Origin: Notolepis coatsorum
Lineage: Eukaryota > Chordata > Actinopteri > Aulopiformes > Paralepididae
Assembly: GCA_963971535.1 (NCBI GenBank)
Contig: OZ020588.1
Coordinates: 123,977,943 to 124,041,942, forward strand
DNA length: 64,000 nucleotides
Reading direction: 5' to 3'
The notes under the pieces are model-generated. The model was not told the DNA's origin and made no database searches. It worked only from the letters and a program-made list of their open reading frames with translations. The number at the start of each line of letters is the position of its first letter. Position 1 is the stretch's first letter. Position numbers and translations under genes: made by a program. Positions 36,246 through 62,673 of this stretch are shown piece by piece.

Positions 36246-36589
36246 AACCTCTTAACATGCAGATATAAAAGTGGCCATTTTCGTTTTTGAGGACTACTTC
36301 TTTTGCAAACAAATACTATACTTTATACTTATAGCACATGCATCCTGGTCTCTTTTGAAAAATACCATTCTGACCCCTATGCTGTAGCCTACAGTATATC
36401 ATAGCGCACTGCATTGATACATTTCTCACTCACCATTGTATTTTGTGGGATGGCCATCTTTAACTAAACTCATTAGGGATATGCATTAAATTGTTTTATT
36501 TATAAGGCTCTGCTTATGAAACGTCCCTATTATCTCTGTTATTTGATTGCTTTTAAATATGGTACTACTACTAGGTCACAGGATTACAT

Positions 36590-36868
36590 AGATATGATGC
36601 CCCATACAAATGGAATGAACTACAGAAAACCTTGAAGCTAGAATAGTTCATTCTGTTAAAATATCTTTACATTTTGAACTGATATTTTAAATGTTGCTTG
36701 TACTTTAATTGATATAATACCTAATAGTTTGTTGATGTTTGAAATTTTGTCTGAACTGTCTTTGTTTGTCCAAACTGTTTATATATGCCAATTGTAAACA
36801 AGTTGCACATGAAAAAGAGATCTCGGTCTCTTGTGTTTTTACCTGTTTAAATAAAGGAGGAAAATCTG
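36590..36868 (+). mobile_element. LINE 3' end, decayed
   Basis: Reads PYKWNELQKTLKLE near 36602-36643 and ends GAGATCTCGGTCTCTTGTGT ... TTTAAATAAAGGAGG. Same type as the fragment at 23090. Confidence 0.45.
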
Positions 36869-36977
36869 AAAAATAATCAGGGCCATCATTACCAGACACA
36901 CAACTTCTAATAGACTCCAACCCCCCCCCCCCCCCTCCAAAATTGTGTCAACTGGGTTACATTGTCAAATAATTCAA

Positions 36978-37215
36978 TCTTCTTCTTCTTTCGGCTGCTC
37001 CCGTTAGGGGTTGCCACAGTGGATCATTCCATTCATGCTCCTCCTATTTCATTTGGGATGTTTTATGCTGGATGCCCTTCCTGATGCAACCAGGTATTTT
37101 TGGCGATGCATGTCTTTGGTGTGGGAGGAAGTCCACGCAAGCACAGGGAGAACATGCAAACTCCACACAGAAAGGACCTTCTTGCTGTGATACAATAGCG
37201 CTAACCCTGCCACCC
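36978..37215 (-). mobile_element. SINE-like fish repeat
   Basis: Contains TTCGGCTGCTCCCGTTAGGG, GGATGCCCTTCCTGATGCAA and GAGAACATGCAAACTCCACA, phrases of a repeat widespread in fish genomes. The last is the complement of the phrase in the repeat at 19806. Orientation from that match. Confidence 0.55.
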
Positions 37216-39529
<2,314 letters not shown>

Positions 39530-39549
39530 GAAGAGTATATCCAGACATG

Positions 39550-51583
<12,034 letters not shown>

Positions 51584-52822
51584 CTTGATTCTGGTGGTGG
51601 GAGGGGTGATTTCTAGGACTAATGAAAATGTATTTCAAGGCATGGTTTTTTTTCTTCTTTTTTTCAGGCAAGTACGCCTATATTAGATGTCACTGTGGGT
51701 GAAGAGGTTGTTTAAAATCACTCTCTATGGGTTTAAATTGGTCTAACTTGATTCAAGAGATGACTGGGAGATCACTAACATTGCGGTTGTCTATCATATA
51801 CAGGAATAGGACTGTGAGTTAGAGATAGTGGAGGGTCACAATTGTAATCATGAATGACATGTATAATTCACAAATCATCACATCACATACAATTTCAAAC
51901 CGCAGAGTGATTGGCAGGGTGAAGTAAACTACTCAGATGATAGCTTACAACTGTTTGTCCTCATGCAGATCTGACAGTAAGATTCACGGTCGTTGCTCAG
52001 TCAAACTACTATAGTATAAAACTATGGGTGGCCCCCACAGATTAGCGTGACATAGGCATATTCCTCATTCAAGAGCAAATAGGCCAGCAATGCAATTTGC
52101 AACCCTGGATAATTATAGTCAATCAACTGAGTTGAGTAAAATATGTGTTCAGCCAGATCTAGCTCAACCAATGATAGGTTGAATGGTAAGTAATGCATTT
52201 GTTTATTCTTTAGCGAACAGTAGCCTACAGTGATGTCCACAGAAAACGTCCCGTCCTCCTGGCCACACTAGTTAGCACCATGGACAGCGACATTGACCGA
52301 CAACAAACAGCATTTTTTTAAACAGTTATATGGTCTATTTAAGTGCTATACGCTTGCTATAAGTCATTACAGTTTACAACTGGCAGCTTCATTGTGATCA
52401 GTCATACAGAAATGCAAGCTACTGTAGTTAGCGAAAGCAGGTTGGCATTAGCAAGCTAGATATTTTGGTAGGTGAGCTGACCTTTTTCTTAGTGTTGGTA
52501 GCGATCAATCAAGAGCAGATTTGTTTGCTCATTGCCTGTCCTTTGTTCAGGGAGAACAATCTGGGTTCGGTCAAGCCATGGAAGTGTTTGCATAATGTTA
52601 AACGCTTTACATTTGACTCGAGCCGTTCTCAGTCTAAAAACGCTGTGGATGCTACTTCCTGAATGTGAACGTTACTAAGGCGACACGAGAGTCTTAAAGG
52701 GCCAGCAGCATGGTGATGAACAAGTAATGTTTGTGGACAGCAAGGCATTATTACCAGGTGTAGACAATAGATGGCAGCCTTGCTCTATGGTTGGAGAGAG
52801 GCTTTTGCGAGACTACAGCCCT

Positions 52823-52828
<6 letters not shown>
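51584..52828. other. nicn1 5' flank and promoter region
   Basis: Non-repetitive. Holds the RFX-type X-box at 52671-52684 and an ETS-type CAGGAAGT core (minus strand, about 52664-52657). No TATA box. The transcript start and any 5' UTR intron are not resolved. Confidence 0.45.
52671..52684 (-). promoter_or_regulatory. Candidate RFX X-box upstream of nicn1
   Basis: On the minus strand GTCGCCTTAGTAAC fits the RFX consensus RYYNYY-N(1-3)-RRNRAC, and so does its complement. It lies about 1.09 kb upstream of the ATG. X-boxes mark genes of cilia, where tubulin polyglutamylation acts. Confidence 0.45.
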
Positions 52829-52918
<90 letters not shown>

Positions 52919-52985
52919 CCACTCCCTGTCTTTTATTTTCCTGATTTCCCTTTCTTTTTCTCTCTTTCACGCTTTCTTTCCCTTT

Positions 52986-53073
<88 letters not shown>

Positions 53074-53111
53074 ATCTCTCTCTCTCTCTCTCTCCCTCTC
53101 TCTCTCTCTCT
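52829..53111. repeat. Two (TC)n microsatellites
   Basis: 52829-52917 and 52991-53111, separated by a pyrimidine-rich spacer. Confidence 0.95.
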
Positions 53112-53988
53112 GCAACATCATTTGTGTAATTAATGTGTTCTTGTCTGTCCGGCAGGGCTGGACTGGGACCAAAAATCGGCCCTGGCATTTTTGGCCCAGA
53201 CTGGCCCACCATAATCGGTCGGACACCACCCACCAGTACACAGTCCTTGCGGTCACCTTAAATATGTGTACCTACTGTACTATTCCCCCAAATCACTACA
53301 AAGCTGGGTAGTAAGTGCCATGGACAAGTGTACCAGTGCAAGTGGACCAGTGTACTCACTCGCTCTTGGCTGAATCTTGTTTTGGGTGGTGATGTAAAAA
53401 CACCTGCATCATAGCAGGCTCAGGGTGGGCAAAGTAGTCTATAGCCTGTTCATCCCTGTCTCTCTCCTCCACAACCTGGCTTGACTAGACATACGGAGAG
53501 AGAGATGATTACAATTAACTGGTACATTCAGGTCCAGAATTGTTGGAATTCCCTCCAATTAATGCATGCTGTTCCATCTTATTTCATTTGATACTAACTA
53601 CTCAGTTCATACAGATTTCAAGTATTCAAATATCAATGATGAATATTGCATAAGGTTTACAAAGTTTTCACCTTTTTGTTTTATATTCATGTTCAGAGAG
53701 GAGTAATAGTTAGAGCTTTGTATGTGATTTATATGGCAATAAAAATCAATGGTGTGCTTGTTTGTTTGGAGATTTGACCTACAGTTAATGTGCCTATCCA
53801 CCACATGAAGGTGCATGCTAAAATGGACAGCACAAAAACTATTTGTGTAGGTGGAGACTAGAGCTACCACAGATAGTAATAAGTTATAAGAGTAAGTAAT
53901 CCATACCATATATCCTAATAGTTACCTTATTACCATACTTGGCTGAAAAGAAACTTTGCTGCCTGTTGTGAATGTGTTTTTCCCTGTA

Positions 53989-55277
53989 TGTGAGGATTCG
54001 CCTGTCCCTGGACCTTTTTCCCTGTCTCCTACTCTTCACCAGCCCCCACCCTTGCGAGGACTTTTCCCTGTCTCCTACTCTTCACCAGCCCCCACCTTTG
54101 GACATTCTTGTTCCCCTACCTTCACGCACCTGTTGGGAGTTTGCGATCAGCTCGGGAGAGTACTTAGGTTGCAGACTCCCCTCCAGTCCTTGTCGGGTCG
54201 TTCTGTATTCTTTACGTTACCATCACCTGCCGCGTCTCCGGCGTGAGACGACGTGCCAGCCATCACCACCTGTCGCCGTTTGCCTGGAGTGGGACACCGC
54301 CTTCACTCTCTAATTCTTTACGGGAGGTTTCCAGTGTTCCCACTCCAGACGTCAAGCCGGCTCGCCATCGCTCCCTATTTCCACGGGAGGAAGGCGTCTC
54401 TTCGTGATCCTCGTTCCTGGGGTGAGGCTCGCCATCGCTCCCTATTATTCCACGGGAGGACGGCGTGTGCTCATCCCGTTCTCCTTGGACCCAGGCTCGC
54501 CGTCGCTCCCTAGTATTCCACGGGAGGATGGCGTGTGCTCATCCCGTTCTCCTTGGACCCAGGCTCGCCGTCGCTCCCTAGTATTCCACGGGAGGATGGC
54601 GTGTGCCCATCCCGTTCCCCTTGGACCCAGGCTCGCCGTCGATCCCTATTATTCCACGGGAGGATGGCGTGTTCCCATCCCGTTCCCCTGGGACCCCCTT
54701 TGTTCTGCGCTGCCCGTCTACAGCATCCGAGGAGGAGGAGGAGGATTCCTTTCTGAGCAGCAGAGCCCTACTCGGTGTAGGGACGGAAGAGGATCTCCGT
54801 GCCCGGCCTCCGCCGTCGGGTCCCTGTCCCCGTGCCAGGCCTCCGCCGTAGGGCCCCTGTCCCCGTGCCAGGCCTCCGCCGTCGGGCCCCTGTCCCCGTC
54901 CAAGGCCTTAACCCTGTCCTCATCCCTGTAAGCAGCTCTGGCCCTCGCCCTGTCCAAGGCCTTAACCCTGTCCTCGTCCCTGTAATCAGCCCTCGCCCTG
55001 TCCAAGGCCTTAACCCTGTTCTCTGTCCCTGTCTCCAGCCCGCCTCTCCGGGCCTCTGTCCCTGTCCCCCTCTCTAGTGTCCCTAGTCCCTTAGCCTGTT
55101 CGCCTGTTAAAGGCACAGTGCCGCAGTTTCCATATTTTTCATGGACTCTAGTTGTTTTTGTGTTCTCCCTTAAAGGGACTGTGCCGCTTTTTGTTCTATA
55201 ATAAATATTGCCCTGTTTTGGCTTACTCTCATACCTGTCTTGTGTTGTGCGATTGGGGTTGGTTTCAAACCATAACA
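53989..55277 (+). repeat. 5' LTR of element B
   Basis: Contains four to five copies of a roughly 65-bp repeat (ATTCCACGGGAGGATGGCGT) at 54385-54690 and GC-rich CCTCCGCCGTCGGG repeats at 54800-55070. AATAAA at 55200-55205. TATA-like TACTTAGG at 54161 lies 31 bp before the inferred start at 54192. Confidence 0.88.
54192..54201 (+). promoter_or_regulatory. Inferred transcript start of element B (self-primer sequence)
   Basis: GTCGGGTCGT, exact complement of the primer-binding site. The copy in the 3' LTR is at 56098-56107. Confidence 0.6.
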
Positions 55278-55279
55278 GT

Positions 55280-55289
55280 ACGACCCGAC
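55280..55289 (+). other. Self-complementary primer-binding site of element B
   Basis: ACGACCCGAC, 2 nt after the LTR end, the same spacing as in element A. Pairs 10 of 10 with 54192-54201. Confidence 0.68.
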
Positions 55290-55893
55290 CAGTCGACGAC
55301 CCCAGCCAGCACAGACAGTGTATGTGAGACAGCCCTTGTTAGCTCCCCTGTTAGCTCCCCTGTTAGCTCCCCTGTTAGCTCCCCTGGTAGCCTCGTTAGC
55401 TCCCCTGTTAGCTCCCCTGGTAGCCTCGTTAGCTCCCCTGTTAGCTCCCCTGTTAGCCTTGTTAGCTCCCCTGATAGCTACCCTGTTCCCCACAGCTAGG
55501 ACTGTCCTTTCAGCTAGCTTGTTCTCCTCAGCTAGTCCAGCCGTCTGCTAGCTTAGCCCCTGCAGCTAACCGGCTTCCTCAGCTAGTCCAGCCCTCTGCT
55601 AGCTTAGCCCCTGCAGCTAACCCCATGTGTTATCGAGCTAATCCAGCCCTGTCTGCTAGCCTAGCTCCGGCAGCTAGCGCAGCCTCTATGCTAATGTAGC
55701 ATTACAGCTAGCATAGGCCCTGTAGCTAGCAATGCCCTGGCAGCTACCCTGTCCCTCTGCTAGCCCCACTTTAGGTGTAGCTTCCCCTGCTAGCATGGCC
55801 CATTTTTTTGTTGTTGTTTGTTGCTCTGTCATGTCCCCTGCCCCGCTGTCTGATTTTTGGGTCGCCCGGTGGCTCCCGTGGAGGGGGGGGTAC

Positions 55894-57351
55894 TGTGAGG
55901 ATTCGCCTGTCCCTGGACCTTTTTCCCTGTCTCCTACTCTTCACCAGCCCCCACCCTTGCGAGGACTTTTCCCTGTCTCCTACTCTTCACCAGCCCCCAC
56001 CTTTGGACATTCTTGTTCCCCTACCTTCACGCACCTGTTGGGGCGTTTGCGATCAGCTCGGGAGAGTACTTAGGTTGCAGACTCCCCTCCAGTCCTTGTC
56101 GGGTCGTTCTGTATTCTTTACGTTACCATCACCTGCCGCGTCTCCGGTGTGAGACGACGTGCCAGCCATCAACACCTGTCGCCGTTTGCCTGTAGTGGGA
56201 CACCGCCTTCGCTCTCTAATTCTCTACGGGTTTCCAGTGTTCCCACTCCAGACGTCAAGCCGGCTCGCCATCGCTCCCTATTTCCACGGGAGGAAGGCGT
56301 CTCTTCGTGATCCTCGTTCCTGGGGTGAGGCTCGCCGTCGCTCCCTATTCCACGGGAGGACGGCGTGTGCTCATCCCGTTCTCCTTGGACCCAGGCTCGC
56401 CGTCGCTCCCTAGTATTCCACGGGAGGAGGGCGTGTGCTCATCCCGTTTTCCTTGGACCCAGGCTCGCCGTCGCTCCCTAGTATTCCACGGGAGGATGGC
56501 GTGTGCCCATCCCGTTCCCCTTGGACCCAGGCTCGCCGTCGCTCCCTATTATTCCACGGGAGGATGGCGTGTTCCCATCCCGTTCCCCTGGGACCCCCTT
56601 TGTTCTGCGCTGCCCGTCTACAGCATCCGAGGAGGAGGAGGAGGATTCCTTTCTGAGCAGCAGAGCCCTACTCGGTGTAGGGACGGAAGAGGATCTCCGT
56701 GCCCGGCCTCCGCCGTCGGGTCCCTGTCCCCGTGCCAGGCCTCCGCCGTCGGGCCCCTGTCCCCGTGCCAGGCCTCCGCCGTCGGGCCCCTGTCCCCGTC
56801 CAAGGCCTTAACCCTGTCCTCATCCCTGTAAGCAGCTCTGGCCCTCGCCCTGTCCAAGGCCTTAACCCTGTCCTCGTCCCTGTAAGCAGCCCTCGCCCTG
56901 TCCCCGTGCCAGGCCTCCGCCGTCGGGCCCCTGTCCCCGTGCCAGGCCTCCGCCGTCGGGCCCCTGTCCCCGTCCAAGGCCTTAACCCTGTCCTCATCCC
57001 TGTAAGCAGCTCTGGCCCTCGCCCTGTCCAAGGCCTTAACCCTGTCCTCGTCCCTGTAAGCAGCCCTCGCCCTGTCCAAGGCCTTAACCCTGTTCTCTGT
57101 CCCTGTCTCCAGCCCGCCTCTCCGGGCCTCTGTCCCTGTCGCCCTCTCTAGTGCCCCTAGTCCCTTAGCCTGTTCGCCTGTTAAAGGCACAGTGCCGCAG
57201 TTTCCATATTTTTCATGGACTCTAGTTGTTTTTGTGTTCTCCCTTAAAGGGACTGTGCCGCTTTTTGTTCTATAATAAATATTGCCCTGTTTTGGCTTAC
57301 TCTCATACCTGTCTTGTGTTGTGCGATTGGGGTCGGTTTCAAACCATAACA
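55894..57351 (+). repeat. 3' LTR of element B
   Basis: About 170 bp longer than the 5' LTR because the block of CCTCCGCCGTCGGG and CAAGGCCTTAACCCTGTCCT repeats is duplicated at about 56897-57070. Confidence 0.88.
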
Positions 57352-57931
57352 CTGTAGGCTAATACATAAGTAGGCATACATTTTTGCAGTTGAGCAAACA
57401 TTTGCAGTTGAGTAGGCTATATGTGCTGTGTTTTTATGTTTTTATGTCTTTCATCGAGGACCACCTTGGAAATAAGTGTTTTAATTAATGCTTTTAGGTG
57501 ATATCCTCAGGAATACAAATTGGTCAAGATAATTTGTTTTTATGATGTGTTTTTAAGGCGAGACACTGCAGGTGAATAGGCAAATATACTTTTTTTGTTG
57601 ATTTTGAGATTTTGTTATATTTTGCTTCCTAAACATGTCTTCTATGAAACTAGTGACAATAAAACGTCAATAACACACATTTAGTTGTTTATTTTACTTC
57701 ATTTTTCCTTATTGCATCCATAAATGTACACATATTTAATGGAGAAGTGCCTCATTTGCATATATAAACATACATTTCAGAAAACTTGCAATATATTTTT
57801 TCTTAGTTTATATGTACATAACAAACTGGGAAAGTTTCATAGTGATATCTATTTAAATATGTTTTGCCTATTAGGGGGTACTGTACTACACTGTTTGTAG
57901 CCTGTGTGTAGTTCTGTTCAGTTCAATAACA

Positions 57932-58049
<118 letters not shown>

Positions 58050-58618
58050 TGTGTTTAGGTTGTCTATTACTAATGGTTTGACTAGATATTGTGTTTGTAA
58101 ATATCTGTTTAAAAGAAAGTATGGCATTTTACAATACAGAACTTTGAAGGCGTTTTCCCAAAAATGAGTTTTAAGAGTTTTTCCTCATACTCTGAGCCAG
58201 AAATCTCCACTTCAGTAGCACTCACATACACCAACCCTTCCAGTTCTATTCATATATATGTTCTGAAGGTATTTACAGAAGGGTTTGTTGATATCGCATT
58301 CATACCCTGATTTATATCACATTTTATTCCTAAAAACATGGCGAAATATGGAATTTTACCATAAAGATTGACTGAATGGAGTATTTTCTGATTTATGGAG
58401 TGATAAAAAGAGATATCCAAAATCCCCTCTGTAATAACCTTTGGCTCTAATATGTCAACAAAATGAAACTATAATTTTGAAAATGGCTTTATCCAATGTT
58501 CAGATTTCTGTCCTGGAATTATATGCAAATTAGTGCATATTTAATTAGATAATGCCTAATTTGCATATTTAAACATACAATTTCAGAAACCTTGTAATAC
58601 AAAAAAGTCTTGTCTTAA

Positions 58619-59237
58619 AGGGGAACTCCACTTTTTTGGGAAATTAGCTTATTTAACATCTTCCCTGGAGTTAGACAAGAAGATGCATACCTTTTTTGTC
58701 TCTGTGCGTGCATTTTAGCTTTGGGAATAGACGCTCCGTTAGCATAGCTTAGCTTCATCACTGGAAGTGAGGCAGGACAGTAGCCTTACAGTGCCTTACA
58801 GTGTATTGCAAGGTCTGACATTGACCAAACTTGATATGCATGACCTTGGTGGGCTCTAGGTCAACTCCTGAAAAGGGGGTCAATGTCAGACCTTGCAATC
58901 AAAAGTTAGGGGGCGCACTGAAATTATGGCAAGGGTTATTAGCCCCCTAACTTTTGATTGCAAAGTCTGACATTGACCCCCTTTTCAGGAGTTGACCTAG
59001 AGCCCACCAAGGTCATGCATATCAAGTTTGGTCAATGTCAGACCTTGCAATACACTGTAAGGCACTGTAAGGCTACTGTCCTGCCTCACTTCCAGTGATG
59101 AAGCTAAGCTATGCTAACGGAGCGTCTATTCCCAAAGCTAAAATGCACGCACAGAGACAAAAAAGGTATGCATCTTCTTGTCTAACTCCAGGGAAGATGT
59201 TAAATAAGCTAATTTCCAAAAAAAGTGGAGTTCCCCT
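58619..59237. mobile_element. Foldback DNA element 2, TTAA-flanked, 619 bp
   Basis: TTAA at 58615-58618 and 59238-59241. Ends AGGGGAACTCCAC inverted. A nearly perfect palindrome over its full length, with centre near 58925. The outer 165 bp or so matches element 12299-13790, but the core (ACAGTGTATTGCAAGGTCTG ...) does not. A sequence resembling the empty site is present in the direct repeat at 57715-57895. Confidence 0.87.
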
Positions 59238-59604
59238 TTAATATAAGTAATCAACTGGGGAAGTTTCATTGTGATATCTATTAGTTAATTTTTTTACCCT
59301 ATTCACCTGTAGTGTCTCCCCTTAATTTCAAAATACAAATCTAATCAAATAAGAAAAGCAGTTTTTGCAGTTGAGCTGTGTATATTATAAAGCCTTTCCA
59401 TGGATCTTTATCAAGGGAACCCTTAGTTGGGTCATCTGTGGCACTTCCGTGACCGTGGAGAGCAAAGGTCCGTTTCTCAATGGATTTGTCATCTAGGAGG
59501 GTTAATAAACAAATTAAGCCGGGGCAATTTGTGAGACCAAAATCCAAAATGGCTGCCGTGGAAATGAACGTTTTATGGGTTTGACCTAGAATGATGCACA
59601 ATAC

Positions 59605-59915
59605 ATTGTACCAGCCCCCTCTCAGTCATGTACCAGCCAGCCCCCTCTCAGTCATGTACCAGCCAGCCCCCTCTCAGTCACGTACCAGCCAGCCCCCTCT
59701 CAGTCATGTACCAGCCCCCTCTCAGTCATGTACCAGCCAGCCCCCTCTCAGTCATGTACCAGCCCACTCTCAGTCATGTACCAGCCAGCCCCCTCTCAGT
59801 CATGTACCAGCCCCCTCACAGTCATGTGTACCCATCTCAGTCCTGTATACCAGCCCCCTCTCAGTCATGTACCACAGCCCCATCTCAGTCATGTACCAGC
59901 CCCCCTCTCAGTCAT
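59605..59915 (+). repeat. 22/26-bp minisatellite (CCCCCTCTCAGTCATGTACC)
   Basis: About 13 units with AGCCAG spacers of two lengths. Related units recur at 60216-60308 and 62674-62850, either side of a hAT insertion. Confidence 0.9.
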
Positions 59916-60105
59916 CCAATCCAATCCAATCCAATCCAACTTTATTTCTAAAGCGCTTTAACAGCCACAGGGGTACAAAGTGCTGTACAGAGGGAGCATA
60001 TTAAAAACTATAAGCAGCACTAAAAATAGATAAAAAAAACAAGAGTGCCATAAAAGAGAAGAAAAAAAAGGTAAACATAGGCAGCAATACAAATTAAAAT
60101 AGATC
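59915..60105 (-). mobile_element. LINE 3' tail fragment
   Basis: CCAATCCAATCCAATCCAAC repeat followed by TTTATTTCTAAAGCGCTTTA and GTACAAAGTGCTGTACAGAG. Inserted in the minisatellite region. Confidence 0.6.
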
Positions 60106-60308
60106 ATGTACCACACGACTGGCAGGGGTGCTTAGTAGTAGCCCAGTGTCAGTCAGTACCAATGGGCCACTGTCCCAGCATAGTAGTGGGCCGGTCGTTG
60201 ACCAAACTTAAACAAATCCCCCACTCAGTCATGTACCACAGCGGCACAGCCCCCTCTCAGTCCTGTATAACAGCCCCCTCTCATTCATGTATACCAGCCC
60301 CCTCTCAG

Positions 60309-60400
60309 CAGGGCCGCCTGGGAGAAATGCGAGGCCCTGTGCGAGATTTAACGCGAGCCCCCCCCCCCCCAAAAGGTTAAAAAAAGAAAAAAGAAAAAAA

Positions 60401-60435
<35 letters not shown>

Positions 60436-60554
60436 TTTCATACAGTCAACATATTCTTAAATAATAGCGCTGCCCGAGGCGGGGCATGATACAGTCAACA
60501 TATAGCAAAAGAGAGAGCGAGAGAGAGCTTCCGTTCTACAGTCAATATACAGTG

Positions 60555-60595
<41 letters not shown>

Positions 60596-60853
60596 ATTGG
60601 AAATAAATTGAAATGCTATTTGGCCCTAAACAGAAAGTACACAGTGGCAGAATACCTGAGCACTGTGACTGAAGATCCTTGACTATGTACAGACTCAGCG
60701 AGCACAGCCTAGCCATCGAGAAAGGCCGCCATAGGCAGACTGTGTGTGTTAGAAAGAGAGAGAGAGAGAGAGAACATGTGTGTTTGTCATGTGTGTGTGT
60801 GTTAGAGAGAGAGCATGTATGAGAGATCCAAAAGGACAAAGATCAACACTTAA

Positions 60854-60890
<37 letters not shown>

Positions 60891-61093
60891 ATTGGAAAGA
60901 AATTGAAATGCTATTTGGCCCTAAACAGAGAGTACACAGTGGCAGAATACCTGAGCACTGTGACTGAAGATCCTTGACTATACAGACTCAGCGAGCACAG
61001 CCTAGCCATCGAGAAAGGCCGCCATAGGCAGACTGTGTGTGTTAGAAAGAGAGAGAGAGAGAGAGAGAGCATGTGTGTTAGAGAGAGAGCATG

Positions 61094-61125
<32 letters not shown>

Positions 61126-62673
61126 CATGTGTGTGTGTGTTAGAGAGAGAGCATGTATGAGAGATCCAAAAGGACAAAGATCAACACTTAAATCCAAAGA
61201 GAAGAGGGTCTATACCAGAGAAACCAAAGCAGCAAGGAGCCAATGGCCGACATCAGCTAAATAGGCTAGCCAGGTACTGTGACACCAGGCCACACACAGC
61301 TTTGGCCAACGGCCCAACGCTACCCAAGCTACACAAACGACCAAGACATTCACACACAGCACATGTCGTATCTCCAAATGTTGTGAAGTAGCATATGTTT
61401 TGCCTGGAAAAAAACATCGTTATTAACAAAACATTCGGGAGGGGAAGGAAGGAAGAGTGGGGTAATGTCATGACATTTTCATTAATCTTACCTGCACCAA
61501 GGAACGCAGGGCGAAAGGCCGTAACACAGGTCTCCACGTTGACGAAAGGCCTCTCGCTGTCGGGACAAAAATAAGCTGCTGCCAGAGCCTTGTCATGGTG
61601 CAGGCCCGACTACATCTTCTGTCAAAGATGATGTCGTAGTCAGAGTGCCAGAACCCCCTGCTATTCTCACGGCTAATGTCAATGGTCGTAGCACAAGCTA
61701 ACAGCTAACTCAAGGCTAACTGATAGCATCAAACGAACGTTCCCAGCCGAGCGCAGCCGGCAGTTAACGTCGAAGCTAAACAGCTAACTGGCTAACAGTT
61801 AGCTCAACCAGGCTATCGCTAACCATTAGCTAACGCAGAAGCAAGCTATGCGGCTACATACAGCCAGGTGCTGACACCAGGCACACACCGTTAGCTACTA
61901 GTAGTACTATTAGCTAGTCGGCCAGTTTAGCTCCAGAGAGTGAGAGAGAGAGAGAGAGAGAGCGATGTCCACGGCGGGAATAGAATAGAGTTAATAGAAT
62001 AGGTTAAAAACTCACCAAACGTCCAAGAGGATGGAGACAACCGCGTGGAGTTGACGAAGTTCATCTGCCAAACGACCATCCTCTTCATCCTTGGCTGCAG
62101 GTTAGCTAACGCTAGATAGCCTTTAGCTAAGCTAGCTACTAGCCGACATCATCATGGGCCATGGCTATATCCCGACTGCATCATGACAAGGCTCCGGCCA
62201 TTTGTCCCGCCTTTCGTTGACGTTCCTTGGTGACTGACCGACTGATAATGACCGACCTTGGCTGGCATAACTAAGCATAATAGTCAAAAGCTGCACGCGC
62301 GAAATATTCAAACGCAGCTGACTCTTCTTCTTCTTCTTCGTTTAAGTTTCCGGCGGCGTACTATGATGTAAGTAACCACTCCCTTCGTTGAAACCAATAG
62401 TATGTCTGCTGCAGAGCACCAGAGCTCCAATAGTGACCCAGGTGCAGACCCAGGAACAAGTCAGACACATTCTACAAACGTGTCTAATGTGAAATATATA
62501 AGCATATAAGCAAAACTAGATTTTAGGTATGTGATGAAAAAGGGCCTCGCGGGAAGGGGGGCCTCGCAAAAAAAAATAATAATAAATTAAAATTATTTTT
62601 TATTTTGCGTGGCCCCCCTTCCCGCGAGGCCCTGTGCGACCGCACTGCTTGCACACCCCCTGAGGCGGCCCTG
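60309..62673. mobile_element. hAT element (CAGGGCCGCC family), 2.4 kb, inserted in a minisatellite
   Basis: A perfect 8-bp target duplication CCTCTCAG (60301-60308 and 62674-62681), which is part of the minisatellite unit. Inverted ends CAGGGCCGCCT, with subterminal GCGAGGCCCTGTGCG in both arms. No transposase. The interior has GA microsatellites (60559-60592, 60860-60885, 61048-61127), a 295-bp tandem duplication and a GCTAAC-rich stretch (61690-61930). Confidence 0.88.

Larger units (their letters stand above)
53989..57351 (+). mobile_element. LTR element B: non-autonomous gypsy-like retrotransposon
   Basis: LTRs 53989-55277 (1289 bp) and 55894-57351 (1458 bp) start TGTGAGGATTC and end CCATAACA. 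A perfect 5-bp target duplication CTGTA flanks the element (53984-53988 and 57352-57356). The interior is only 616 bp. It holds a primer-binding site, repeated GTTAGCTCCCCT and GCTAGC motifs, and a purine tract GTGGAGGGGGGGG before the 3' LTR. No gag or pol coding remains. Confidence 0.9.

Noticed and set aside
54404..57352. Several 70-240 codon frames on both strands in the LTRs of element B
   Set aside because: They follow GC-rich tandem repeats, occur on both strands and lie in LTRs; no protein family is recognisable.
59591..60004. Ser/Pro/Gln repeat protein over the minisatellite
   Set aside because: The frame simply follows the 22/26-bp units; open in all three frames in places.
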